Assembly: GCF_947493875.1 (NCBI RefSeq)
Contig: NZ_CANLSU010000006.1
Location: forward strand, 186,001 to 250,000
Direction: 5' to 3'
Length of the DNA: 64,000 bases
Source: an uncultured Marinococcus sp.
GTDB lineage: Bacteria > Bacillota > Bacilli > Bacillales > Marinococcaceae
Shown here: positions 57,856-64,000 of the stretch, piece after piece
Numbering within the stretch: the first letter of the stretch is position 1
Layout: every line of letters begins with the position of its first letter
Program-made: the position numbers and the translations under genes
The notes under the pieces: generated by a model
What the model was told of the DNA's origin: nothing
Database searches by the model: none
Seen by the model: only the letters and a program-made list of their open reading frames with translations

Positions 57856-58284
57856 ATGGCCAACAATGATGACTGCATTTTCTGCAAAATAGCATCCGGG
57901 GAAATTCCTGCTTCTGTCGTCTATGAGGATGACGAACTTTTGGCATTTATGGACCTGGGACAGACAACGAAAGGCCACACCCTTTTAATTCCAAAGGATC
58001 ATCAGGAAAATATTTATGAACTCCATCCCGAAACAGCGGCGGCTCTATTTAAAAAAGCTCCCGAGATTGCGAACGCTATAAAAGAAGCCTTTCAGCCAGC
58101 CGGTATGAATCTTCTAAATAACAATAACAGCGTGGCCTCGCAGTCCGTTTTCCATTATCACCTTCATTTCATCCCCCGTTATACAGAAAACGATGGATTT
58201 TCTTTTACATTCACCGACAACAACGAACAGTATACTAGCGCTGATTTAGCCGATATGGCTAAAGGGATTGCCGATCGTTTATAG
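57856..58284 (+). CDS. hit: HIT family hydrolase (Hit)
   Basis: A 142-residue histidine-triad nucleotide-binding protein. HYHLHFIPR has the triad with nucleophile His102; a Cys7-Cys10 pair (DDCIFCKI) starts the protein as in zinc-binding HIT proteins. Such enzymes cleave adenylated substrates. It precedes serC by 35 bases, so co-transcription is likely. Confidence 0.95.
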   Translation: MANNDDCIFCKIASGEIPASVVYEDDELLAFMDLGQTTKGHTLLIPKDHQENIYELHPETAAALFKKAPEIANAIKEAFQPAGMNLLNNNNSVASQSVFHYHLHFIPRYTENDGFSFTFTDNNEQYTSADLADMAKGIADRL

Positions 58285-58319
58285 AAAAATAAATATGGAT
58301 GGCTAAAAGGAGAGATCAT

Positions 58320-59405
58320 ATGTCACGCGCATATAATTTTAATGCAGGTCCGGCTGCCCTGCCGGACGAGGTTTTGGAAAAAGCCCAGAAGGAAATGCTT
58401 AATTTCAACAATACTGGCATGAGCGTTATGGAGCTCAGCCACCGGAGCGCTGATTATGAACAGGTGCATAATCAGGCGCAGGAGAGGCTCCGGAGCCTGC
58501 TCGATATTCCGGAGGATTACGAAGTATTATTTCTGCAGGGCGGAGCCAGCCTGCAGTTTTCGATGCTTCCGATGAACGTACTCCAATCCGGGGAAACGGC
58601 TAACTATATTTTAACAGGATCCTGGTCGGAAAAAGCACTAAAAGAAGCGCAGATGATCGGCCAGACCCGGGTCGGGGCTTCGGCAAAAGAGCAAAACTTC
58701 ACCCATATTCCTGATGTTGACGCCCTTCAGCTCGACAGCCGCGATAAATATGTACACATCACCACAAACAACACCATTTTCGGAACGCAGTGGCAGGAGC
58801 TTGATTATAACTGGCTTTCCCCGGTAGTCGCCGATATGTCGAGCGACATTTTAAGCCGGCCGGTACCGGTCTCCTCGTTTGGAGCGATCTACGCCGGGGC
58901 ACAAAAAAATCTGGGCCCGTCCGGCGTTACCGTCGTCATTGTCAAAAAGGACTGGGTCAGCCAGGCTCCCGGACATACCCCGACTATGCTGCGCTACGAT
59001 ACCCATGCGGAAAAGAATTCGCTTTTCCACACCCCTCCGACATTCGCTGTGTACCTGCTGAATGAAGTACTCGGATGGGTCGAAGAACGTGGAGGCGTCC
59101 TTGGCATGCAGCAGCGCAACAAGGAAAAAGCAGCTCTCCTATATGACACTATTGACGGCAGCAATGGCTTTTACCGGGGCCATGCTGAAACAGACAGCCG
59201 CTCCTCCATGAACGTCACCTTTAACCTTCCTAATGAAGAATTAAATAAACAATTTTTAGCTGAAGCTAAACAGGCCGGCTTTGTCGGATTAAATGGTCAC
59301 CGATCCGTTGGCGGATGCCGGGCCTCCATTTATAATGCTGTTTCCAAAGAGAGCTGCCAGGCTCTTCAGGACTTTATGCTTACGTTTCAAAAAAATCATC
59401 AGTAG
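58320..59405 (+). CDS. serC: Phosphoserine aminotransferase
   Basis: A 361-residue PLP enzyme converting phosphohydroxypyruvate to phosphoserine in serine synthesis. AYNFNAGPAALP opens it, Lys196 (GAQKNLGPSG) binds PLP, and GLNGHRSVGGCRASIYNAV ends it. ATG 58320 follows AAAGGAG by seven bases; a frame reaching 58299 begins without family similarity. Confidence 0.97.
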   Translation: MSRAYNFNAGPAALPDEVLEKAQKEMLNFNNTGMSVMELSHRSADYEQVHNQAQERLRSLLDIPEDYEVLFLQGGASLQFSMLPMNVLQSGETANYILTGSWSEKALKEAQMIGQTRVGASAKEQNFTHIPDVDALQLDSRDKYVHITTNNTIFGTQWQELDYNWLSPVVADMSSDILSRPVPVSSFGAIYAGAQKNLGPSGVTVVIVKKDWVSQAPGHTPTMLRYDTHAEKNSLFHTPPTFAVYLLNEVLGWVEERGGVLGMQQRNKEKAALLYDTIDGSNGFYRGHAETDSRSSMNVTFNLPNEELNKQFLAEAKQAGFVGLNGHRSVGGCRASIYNAVSKESCQALQDFMLTFQKNHQ

Positions 59406-59410
59406 GTTTT

Positions 59411-59442
59411 TAATCAGCGGAATTACCCGCTGATTATTTTTA
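59411..59442 (+). terminator. Terminator of hit-serC
   Basis: AATCAGCGG pairs with CCGCTGATT around a six-base loop, then ATTTTTAT. Confidence 0.8.
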
Positions 59443-59581
59443 TAAAATAAAAATTTACAGGAGTCTCCCCCTTCCGGGCACCCGAAATTGTTTGAAATTC
59501 TTTATTTTTTCCCTAAATTCACCTATACTACTATTAAAGAATAATATATTAAAAATGTATTTCAAGGAAGGAATGAGGCGG

Positions 59582-59941
59582 ATGGATTTGAAATCTCTTT
59601 TTGCCGGTATATTCACAGGATCACTAGCGAGCAGTTTAATTATACTTTTTACTGCCCCTGCTTCTGGTCCTGCCGTACGCCATTCCATTAAGCATTCGGA
59701 ATGGAATCGCCCCGGCTTGAAATCCTCAACAAATAAATCAGCCATGGAGGACTGGCAGTATGCTGCTACAGAAGGTTTCCAGGCTTTCGATGTGCTGACT
59801 AAAGAAATGAAAAAAACCTACAAACGGTACAAGCAGGAAGTTGAACCCGAGGTGGCCTCTATTCAGGAACAGGTAAAAGAAATTTCTGACTCTATTTCTC
59901 AATTAAATAAGCAGATTAAAAAAGAAACCAAGCGTTCCTAG
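59582..59941 (+). CDS. yhaH: YtxH-like protein YhaH
   Basis: A 119-residue protein: N-terminal hydrophobic segment (about 3-24, LFAGIFTGSLASSLIILFTAPASG, the YtxH-like glycine-rich helix) and a long charged helix/coiled coil (about 70-117). B. subtilis yhaH lies next to hpr in the same way; function unknown. The start at 59582 is chosen because AAGGAAGG lies ten bases upstream and the family begins MxxKSLxxG; ATG 59573 is too near that site. Confidence 0.85.
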   Translation: MDLKSLFAGIFTGSLASSLIILFTAPASGPAVRHSIKHSEWNRPGLKSSTNKSAMEDWQYAATEGFQAFDVLTKEMKKTYKRYKQEVEPEVASIQEQVKEISDSISQLNKQIKKETKRS

Positions 59942-59980
59942 TCACTGATGACCCAGCTTATAAGAGAGGGGGTTCTTTAA

Positions 59981-60544
59981 TTGGACTCTTCATTTGATGC
60001 CAAGCAGTCAATACTATTCAGCCTCCGTGCTGCACAGCTGTCTAAAGCATTATGGAAATCGGTGGAAAAAGATTGGCAGGAATGGGTGAAGCCCTATAAT
60101 TTAAACATTAACGAATTTCAAATTCTCTGGGTTGCTCACCAATTAGAGGGCGCTTCTGTTTCCGGGATTGCGAAGTTCGGGGTTATGCACGTCTCAACTG
60201 CATTTAATTTTTCGAAAAAGCTGGAAGACCGCAACCTTTTAAAATTTTCAAAGAAAACGAACGATAAGCGCAATACGTATATCGAGCTGACAGAAGACGG
60301 CGAAAGCCTGCTTCTTTCCATCCTAGAGTCTTATGAAAAAGAAACGTTTCAGGTTTCTGAAGGGGCCCTTCCCATTAAAGAGCTGTACGGAAAGTTTCCC
60401 GAGTTTTCTGAACTTATGACCATCGTACGCTACATTTATGGAGAAGAATTCATGCATTTGTTTGAAGAGTCCCTCCAGTCTTTTGAAAATGATTTTATGG
60501 ATAAAGACGGAACTCTGCTTCCAGCGGACAGATCTGCCAAATAA
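59981..60544 (+). CDS. hpr: MarR-family transition state repressor Hpr (ScoC)
   Basis: A 187-residue regulator very like B. subtilis Hpr: [57 protein letters not shown] (recognition helix) and [14 protein letters not shown] (wing). Hpr represses protease, sporulation and motility genes in exponential growth. TTG 59981 is the start, eight bases after AGAGAGGGGG. It lies directly after yhaH. Confidence 0.95.
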   Translation: MDSSFDAKQSILFSLRAAQLSKALWKSVEKDWQEWVKPYNLNINEFQILWVAHQLEGASVSGIAKFGVMHVSTAFNFSKKLEDRNLLKFSKKTNDKRNTYIELTEDGESLLLSILESYEKETFQVSEGALPIKELYGKFPEFSELMTIVRYIYGEEFMHLFEESLQSFENDFMDKDGTLLPADRSAK

Positions 60545-60611
60545 ACCTTTTACAGATCACCTGCTCTGCTCTGGCCTCCTGAATCATCATATTGGCTTCC
60601 TTTCTCTTCTG

Positions 60612-60652
60612 TAGAACGAATTGTTAGAAATTTCGTTCTATATATTTTTTTT
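60612..60652 (+). terminator. Terminator of hpr
   Basis: TAGAACGAA pairs with TTCGTTCTA, followed by TATATTTTTTTT. Confidence 0.8.
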
Positions 60653-60728
60653 ATAACCCTATTGATTTTTTCTTCTATTGGTATTACATTATTCAACGTT
60701 GGGGTTTGGAGAGAGAGGAGGCCGTCGC

Positions 60729-61277
60729 ATGAATTGCTGGAAATCAGTGAATCTACGAAAAGAAAACAACACAACAAAAATGACAATCATGTCGGTAGGA
60801 TTTTCCTTTTTAACTTTTATGTTTACTTTTTTAATCTTTAGTTCGCTGCAGCCCGATACGCAGCTCAAAGGTATCGGATTAGGAGTTCTTCTTTTAATGA
60901 TGCTCATTCTTTACCCTCTGCATTCTATTTTGCACGCCGTACCACTCTGGATGATTGGTATCGCTACAACCTGGAAATTCGACAGAAACCGCAGGAAACA
61001 GCTTCCTGTGATTAAATACAGCTTCAGCAAACCAGTATCAAGAAATATGTATGTCGCAGCCATGCTCAGCCCTTTTGTGATACTTGGAACTGCAAGTATT
61101 GCCGGGGCCGTGCTTATGCCAGGCTATATGCATTACTTCCTTATTATCTTTTCATTAAACAGCGGGATGGCTATCCATGATTTTGCGTTTGTCCGCCAGC
61201 TGGTGCGGGCTCCAAAGCACTGTACGGTGGAACGCAAGCTTGACGGTATGGATATTGTATTGAAGCAGCCTTCTTAA
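60729..61277 (+). CDS. DUF3267-type membrane protein
   Basis: A 182-residue membrane protein with four hydrophobic segments (about 20-40, 48-68, 110-130 and 135-155). LHSILHAVPLWMIG in the second segment and AIHDFAFVRQLVRAPKHCTVE near the end recall DUF3267 proteins, which look like membrane metallopeptidases, but no HExxH is present. Position after hpr matches the yhaI-yhaJ zone of B. subtilis. GAGGAGG lies seven bases before the ATG. Function unknown. Confidence 0.75.
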   Translation: MNCWKSVNLRKENNTTKMTIMSVGFSFLTFMFTFLIFSSLQPDTQLKGIGLGVLLLMMLILYPLHSILHAVPLWMIGIATTWKFDRNRRKQLPVIKYSFSKPVSRNMYVAAMLSPFVILGTASIAGAVLMPGYMHYFLIIFSLNSGMAIHDFAFVRQLVRAPKHCTVERKLDGMDIVLKQPS

Positions 61278-61281
61278 GTAA

Positions 61282-61320
61282 AAGAAGCCCGGCGCACGAA
61301 TAGCGCCGGGCTTCTTTTTT
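61282..61320. terminator. Bidirectional terminator between the DUF3267 and YpmS-like genes
   Basis: AGAAGCCCGGCGC pairs with GCGCCGGGCTTCT around seven bases, then T7; the minus strand has a shorter tract. Confidence 0.9.
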
Positions 61321-61889
61321 TATCTTCCTACGACAAAGACAATTTCATCTTCTTCAAGATTGACCCTTTCTGCCCGTACAGTATATTCTTCATCTTCGCT
61401 CCACTGATCAAGACGTATTCTGATCGTTTCCTCTTCCGGATTAATCTGGACAAATTCCGGAAATTCCGACTGATTCTGTACCACTGTCAGTACTTCTGTT
61501 CCCGGCAGCGGCAGCCCTGCAATAGAGAAATCATCCTTTTGCAGTTCGACATTACCGTTTTCTAAAGCCTCCGGCACAAAACTCAGTTCAATATCAATTT
61601 CACGACCGAGAAGCTCGAGCGCAGAAATAATTTTAAACTGCCCGTCTTCCACCACTAAGTCGGCTCTTTCGTTTTCCATTTCTGCTTCTAAAATATTATT
61701 TACCTGGGCAGAATTTGTTTCCCCGGTAAAGTACGGCTGAAATTCTTCCTCCTCAGAAGTTTGCGGTTCTTTTTCGGTTGAACCGCTCTCCTGATCCAGA
61801 GATGCCCACCAGAAGACTACTGCGCCAATAATAATAACATTGATGACTAATAGCAGGATGAATAAGATTTTCCATATGTTCCGCGTCAA
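61320..61889 (-). CDS. YpmS family (DUF2140) membrane-anchored protein
   Basis: A 189-residue protein: membrane helix at about 7-30 (ILFILLLVINVIIIGAVVFWW), acidic linker, then the DUF2140 domain with SAQVNNILEAEMENE, LSFVPEALENGNVELQKDDFSIAGLPLPGTEVL. B. subtilis YpmS is a likely lipid-handling or envelope protein of unknown role. TTG 61889 is the start, after AAGGAGTGGG. It is transcribed alone, convergent with the DUF3267 gene. Confidence 0.85.
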   Translation of the reverse strand: MTRNIWKILFILLLVINVIIIGAVVFWWASLDQESGSTEKEPQTSEEEEFQPYFTGETNSAQVNNILEAEMENERADLVVEDGQFKIISALELLGREIDIELSFVPEALENGNVELQKDDFSIAGLPLPGTEVLTVVQNQSEFPEFVQINPEEETIRIRLDQWSEDEEYTVRAERVNLEEDEIVFVVGR

Positions 61890-62050
61890 GCAGACCCACT
61901 CCTTTTTTCTTGTAACAGCTGCTTTTTCACTATATCATGTTCGGCAGAAACGTTATAGATATAATAGCTTTTTCTTTGCTCCGCCGGGTTCTGCCTATCT
62001 TTTTGCCTTATGATTTGTTATGGTAGTATCGTTAGGAATGGGGGAATTTT

Positions 62051-62236
62051 ATGTTTATTCTTTTCTTTATTGTATTTGCTGTTGCTTACCTGTTTATCAT
62101 GAACTCCATGACCAATAAGTTTGTAACCCAGCGGGAAGTCCCGGATGAAAAACAGCCGAAGGTCTTCAACACTATCAACATACTTGTGACCATCCTGCTT
62201 ATTTCTTCGTATGTTGAACTTCTTTTGGCAGCCTGA
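62051..62236 (+). CDS. Small two-helix membrane protein of unknown function
   Basis: A 61-residue protein with hydrophobic segments at about 2-18 and 41-60 joined by a charged loop (NKFVTQREVPDEKQPKVFN), a hairpin topology. GGGGGAA precedes the ATG by five to six bases and a strong terminator follows, supporting a real gene. I do not recognise it; its place before prsA is near that of yhaL in B. subtilis, but the sequence is not one I can match to YhaL. Confidence 0.6.
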   Translation: MFILFFIVFAVAYLFIMNSMTNKFVTQREVPDEKQPKVFNTINILVTILLISSYVELLLAA

Positions 62237-62249
62237 AGCTGAGAATTTC

Positions 62250-62281
62250 GATCCTATTGTAAAATACAATAGGATTTTTTA
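62250..62281 (+). terminator. Terminator of the small membrane protein gene
   Basis: ATCCTATTGTA pairs with TACAATAGGAT around AAA, then T6. Confidence 0.85.
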
Positions 62282-62311
62282 CATTAATCGACATTTTTTA
62301 ACTTTTTAATG

Positions 62312-62320
62312 TGCTATAAT
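62312..62320 (+). promoter_or_regulatory. Extended -10 promoter of prsA
   Basis: TGCTATAAT, an exact extended -10, 38 bases before the prsA start; no good -35 at 17 bp. Confidence 0.55.
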
Positions 62321-62357
62321 ATCAGAGTATCATGAACATACATAGGGAGCTGAAAGA

Positions 62358-63281
62358 ATGAAGAAGTACATTTTTACTGCCGTAAGTCTCAGTGGAGCCC
62401 TTCTGCTTGCATCCTGCAGTAATCAAGGCAGTGCCGAAGAAAGCAATACAATTGTGGAAGTGAACGGAGAAAGCATTTCTGAGCAGGAGCTCATGGATGA
62501 TTTAAAGGAAAATTACGGGGAAAACGCCTTAAATAACCTTGTCCAGCAAAAAGTTTTAAACAATAAAGCCGAAGAGCTTGAAATTTCAGATAAGCAGGTT
62601 AATAAAGAATTTAAATCCATGAAAGAACAGTATGGAATAGACGATAATGATCAGTTCCTTCAAACCATCCAGCAAAATATGGGTGTTCAGGTTGAAAGCA
62701 TCAAAGCTTTCAAGGAGCAGTATGTGAAGCCGCAGATCGTAGTTGAGGAACTGGGCTCCCAGGACGTTGAGGTAACCGAAGAAGAAATGAAAAATTACTA
62801 CGACGAAAACAAAGAAGAAGTTGTGCAGGTCGAAGCAAGTCATATTCTCGTTGAAAGTGAAAAAGAAGCTAACGAAATAATCAAGGAACTTGAAGGTGGC
62901 GCTGATTTTGCTGAGCTTGCAAAAGAAAAGTCTATCGATACTGCTTCCGGTGAAAGCGGCGGAGAACTTGGTTATTTCGGGAAAGGCGAAATGACGGAGG
63001 CGTTTGAGAAAGCGGCATTTGACATGGAGGTGGATTCCATCTCTGAAGAGCCTGTCGAAACAGAGCACGGCTTCCATGTAATTAAGGTCACTGGCAAAAA
63101 AGACAGCTACGATGAGTTAAAAGACGATATTAAACAAACGCTTAAAACTGAAGAGCAAAAAGACGGGCAGCAGGTCCTAAACGAAATTATGCAGGAAGCA
63201 GACATCAATGTTGAAGACAAGGATTACAAGGATTGGGTAAAAACATATACTGAAGCGAGCAGCGAGAAATCAAGCAGTTAA
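62358..63281 (+). CDS. prsA: Foldase lipoprotein PrsA
   Basis: A 307-residue secreted foldase. A lipoprotein signal (MKKYIFTAVSLSGALLLASC, lipobox Cys20) anchors it outside the membrane. The SurA-N-like domain flanks a PpiC parvulin domain (about 150-235; ASHILVESEKEAN, GGELGYFGKGEMTEAFE, EHGFHVIKVT) and a charged C terminus. It folds secreted proteins and PBPs; the Sec genes and PBP in the window are its natural partners. AGGGAGCTG precedes the ATG. Confidence 0.96.
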   Translation: MKKYIFTAVSLSGALLLASCSNQGSAEESNTIVEVNGESISEQELMDDLKENYGENALNNLVQQKVLNNKAEELEISDKQVNKEFKSMKEQYGIDDNDQFLQTIQQNMGVQVESIKAFKEQYVKPQIVVEELGSQDVEVTEEEMKNYYDENKEEVVQVEASHILVESEKEANEIIKELEGGADFAELAKEKSIDTASGESGGELGYFGKGEMTEAFEKAAFDMEVDSISEEPVETEHGFHVIKVTGKKDSYDELKDDIKQTLKTEEQKDGQQVLNEIMQEADINVEDKDYKDWVKTYTEASSEKSSS

Positions 63282-63295
63282 TGGAGCTGTTCTGC

Positions 63296-63328
63296 AAAAA
63301 AACCGGGGCGGTTAGGCCTCGGTTTTTT
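63296..63328. terminator. Bidirectional terminator between prsA and the kinase gene
   Basis: AACCGGGG and CCTCGGTT pair with one mismatch; A-run before and T6 after. Confidence 0.75.
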
Positions 63329-64000
63329 GTGTCTTTATTTCGTTTTCTGCAGGAAGAATGATGGTGAACATGACCCCAGTCTCCGTGTTGACTGCCTCTT
63401 TTGACGCTCCATGCAATTCAGCAATTTGGCTTACAATCGCAAGACCGAGACCGAATTGCCCCTTATTTCCTTTTCTAAACGGTGTGAAAATGTATTCGAG
63501 CTCTTCTTCATTAATATTTTCCCCGTTATTTTCGACTGTGATTTTCACACGGCCGTCCGGGTCCTTTTCTGCTTTAATCCATATGCTGTCTTCAGCATAG
63601 CGCAGCGCGTTTTCAACTAAATTTTCAAGAAGCACCCGCATATGTTCAGCGTCTGCAACCATGCGTACGCTCGCCCCTTCGATATAAAAACGGATATCGC
63701 TGCGCTGCAGACGAAAACGTTCTTCAATCGCGTACGCGAGTTTACCGAATATGATTTCTTCATATTCAATCGCCTCTGTTTTGAGTGAATCAAGCTTCGT
63801 GTAATACAGCATATCCCTGACCCTTTTATCCATGCGGTTCGCTTCATCAATAATGACATCCATTGTTTTTTCCATATCCTTTTTAGGCAGAATGCCGTCT
63901 TTGACGGATTGCGCATAGGATTTGACGACCATAATCGGTGTTTTAAGCTCATGGGAGGCGTGCTGGATAAATGTTTTTTGCGAATTATCATAACGGATTA
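63312..64000 (-). CDS. Sensor histidine kinase, C-terminal part (5' end outside window)
   Basis: The frame is open to the window edge. The visible 229 residues contain the HisKA H-box FIQHASHELKTPIMVVKSYAQ with its phospho-acceptor His (SHELKTP) and a HATPase_c domain: N-box LLENLVENALRYAED, G1-like VENNGENINEEELEYIF, F-box FRKGNKG and G2 GLGLAIVSQIAELHG. This is the EnvZ/PhoR-like class with HELKTP, unlike the phosphorelay kinase at 23422-25605, and a response regulator gene would be expected beyond the window. The sensor part cannot be seen. Confidence 0.9.
   Translation of the reverse strand, partial: IRYDNSQKTFIQHASHELKTPIMVVKSYAQSVKDGILPKKDMEKTMDVIIDEANRMDKRVRDMLYYTKLDSLKTEAIEYEEIIFGKLAYAIEERFRLQRSDIRFYIEGASVRMVADAEHMRVLLENLVENALRYAEDSIWIKAEKDPDGRVKITVENNGENINEEELEYIFTPFRKGNKGQFGLGLAIVSQIAELHGASKEAVNTETGVMFTIILPAENEIKTQKTEA

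Noticed and set aside
60550-60786. 78-codon minus-strand frame between hpr and the DUF3267 gene
   Set aside because: It runs through the hpr terminator and the RBS of the next gene, with no RBS of its own.

Overview
The window is chromosomal DNA of an endospore-forming member of the Bacillaceae. Several runs of genes follow the order known from Bacillus subtilis. One is yrzA-yrrS-greA-trmR-mltG-yrzB-ruvX-ireB-alaS-recD2-TPR-mnmA-iscS-cymR-rarA-6S RNA-aspS-hisS-dtd-rel-apt-recJ-yrvD-secF/secD-comN-yajC-tgt-queA-ruvB-ruvA-yebC-niaR-pheA-pheB-obg-spo0B. Another is hemE-hemH, an amidohydrolase, ecsB-ecsA, hit, serC, yhaH, hpr and prsA. A Mrp-type Na+/H+ antiporter operon, strongly acidic proteins (YrrS, YrzB, YpmS-like) and spo0B/hpr suggest a salt- or alkali-adapted spore former. 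That is inference; no 16S gene is present. No rRNA, tRNA, CRISPR array, prophage or insertion sequence was seen.

Layout. 1-2221: 3' part of a Mrp antiporter operon (D,E,F,G). 2400-7615: single genes (HU, HesB-like, S9 peptidase, a charged 65-residue protein, Nudix hydrolase, MTA/SAH nucleosidase, YrzA). 7671-20535: a long minus-strand block for cell wall, translation fidelity, tRNA charging (AlaRS under a T-box), RecD2 and tRNA 2-thiolation (IscS-like with MnmA). 20697-21296: a plus-strand gene for a lone PUA/EVE-like domain, set between the cysteine regulator CymR and the cysteine desulfurase. 21426-29377: CymR, RarA, an orphan phosphorelay-type sensor kinase, 6S RNA, and the hisS-aspS operon under a second T-box. 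29707-47929: the stringent response, RecJ, Sec accessory, queuosine, RuvAB, niacin and phenylalanine genes, ending in obg-spo0B. 48112-63281: a ureohydrolase, haem genes, a class A PBP with a LiaF-like membrane protein, the Ecs ABC transporter, HIT, SerC, Hpr and PrsA. The 3' end of a histidine kinase gene closes the window.

Functional links. The iscS-like/mnmA pair supplies sulfur for tRNA wobble uridine, with queA/tgt (queuosine) and trmR (5-hydroxyuridine methylation) acting on the same anticodon position. T-boxes tie alaS and hisS-aspS to tRNA charging, and rel (ppGpp) lies just beyond hisS. Sporulation signalling is represented by spo0B, the orphan kinase and the transition-state repressor Hpr. 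Export is served by SecD, SecF, YajC and PrsA.

Departures from B. subtilis include absence at their usual places of pbpI, udk/yrrN/yrrO, tcdA, hemY, ecsC, trpP and rplU/rpmA; separate secD and secF genes; the inserted EVE-like gene; a ureohydrolase with Cys at the usual bridging-metal Asp; and a D-aminoacyl-tRNA deacylase with Pro in place of the conserved Ser of its SQFT motif. Many genes appear to start with TTG or GTG, judged by their Shine-Dalgarno sequences. All coordinates and motifs were read by eye; no database search was run.
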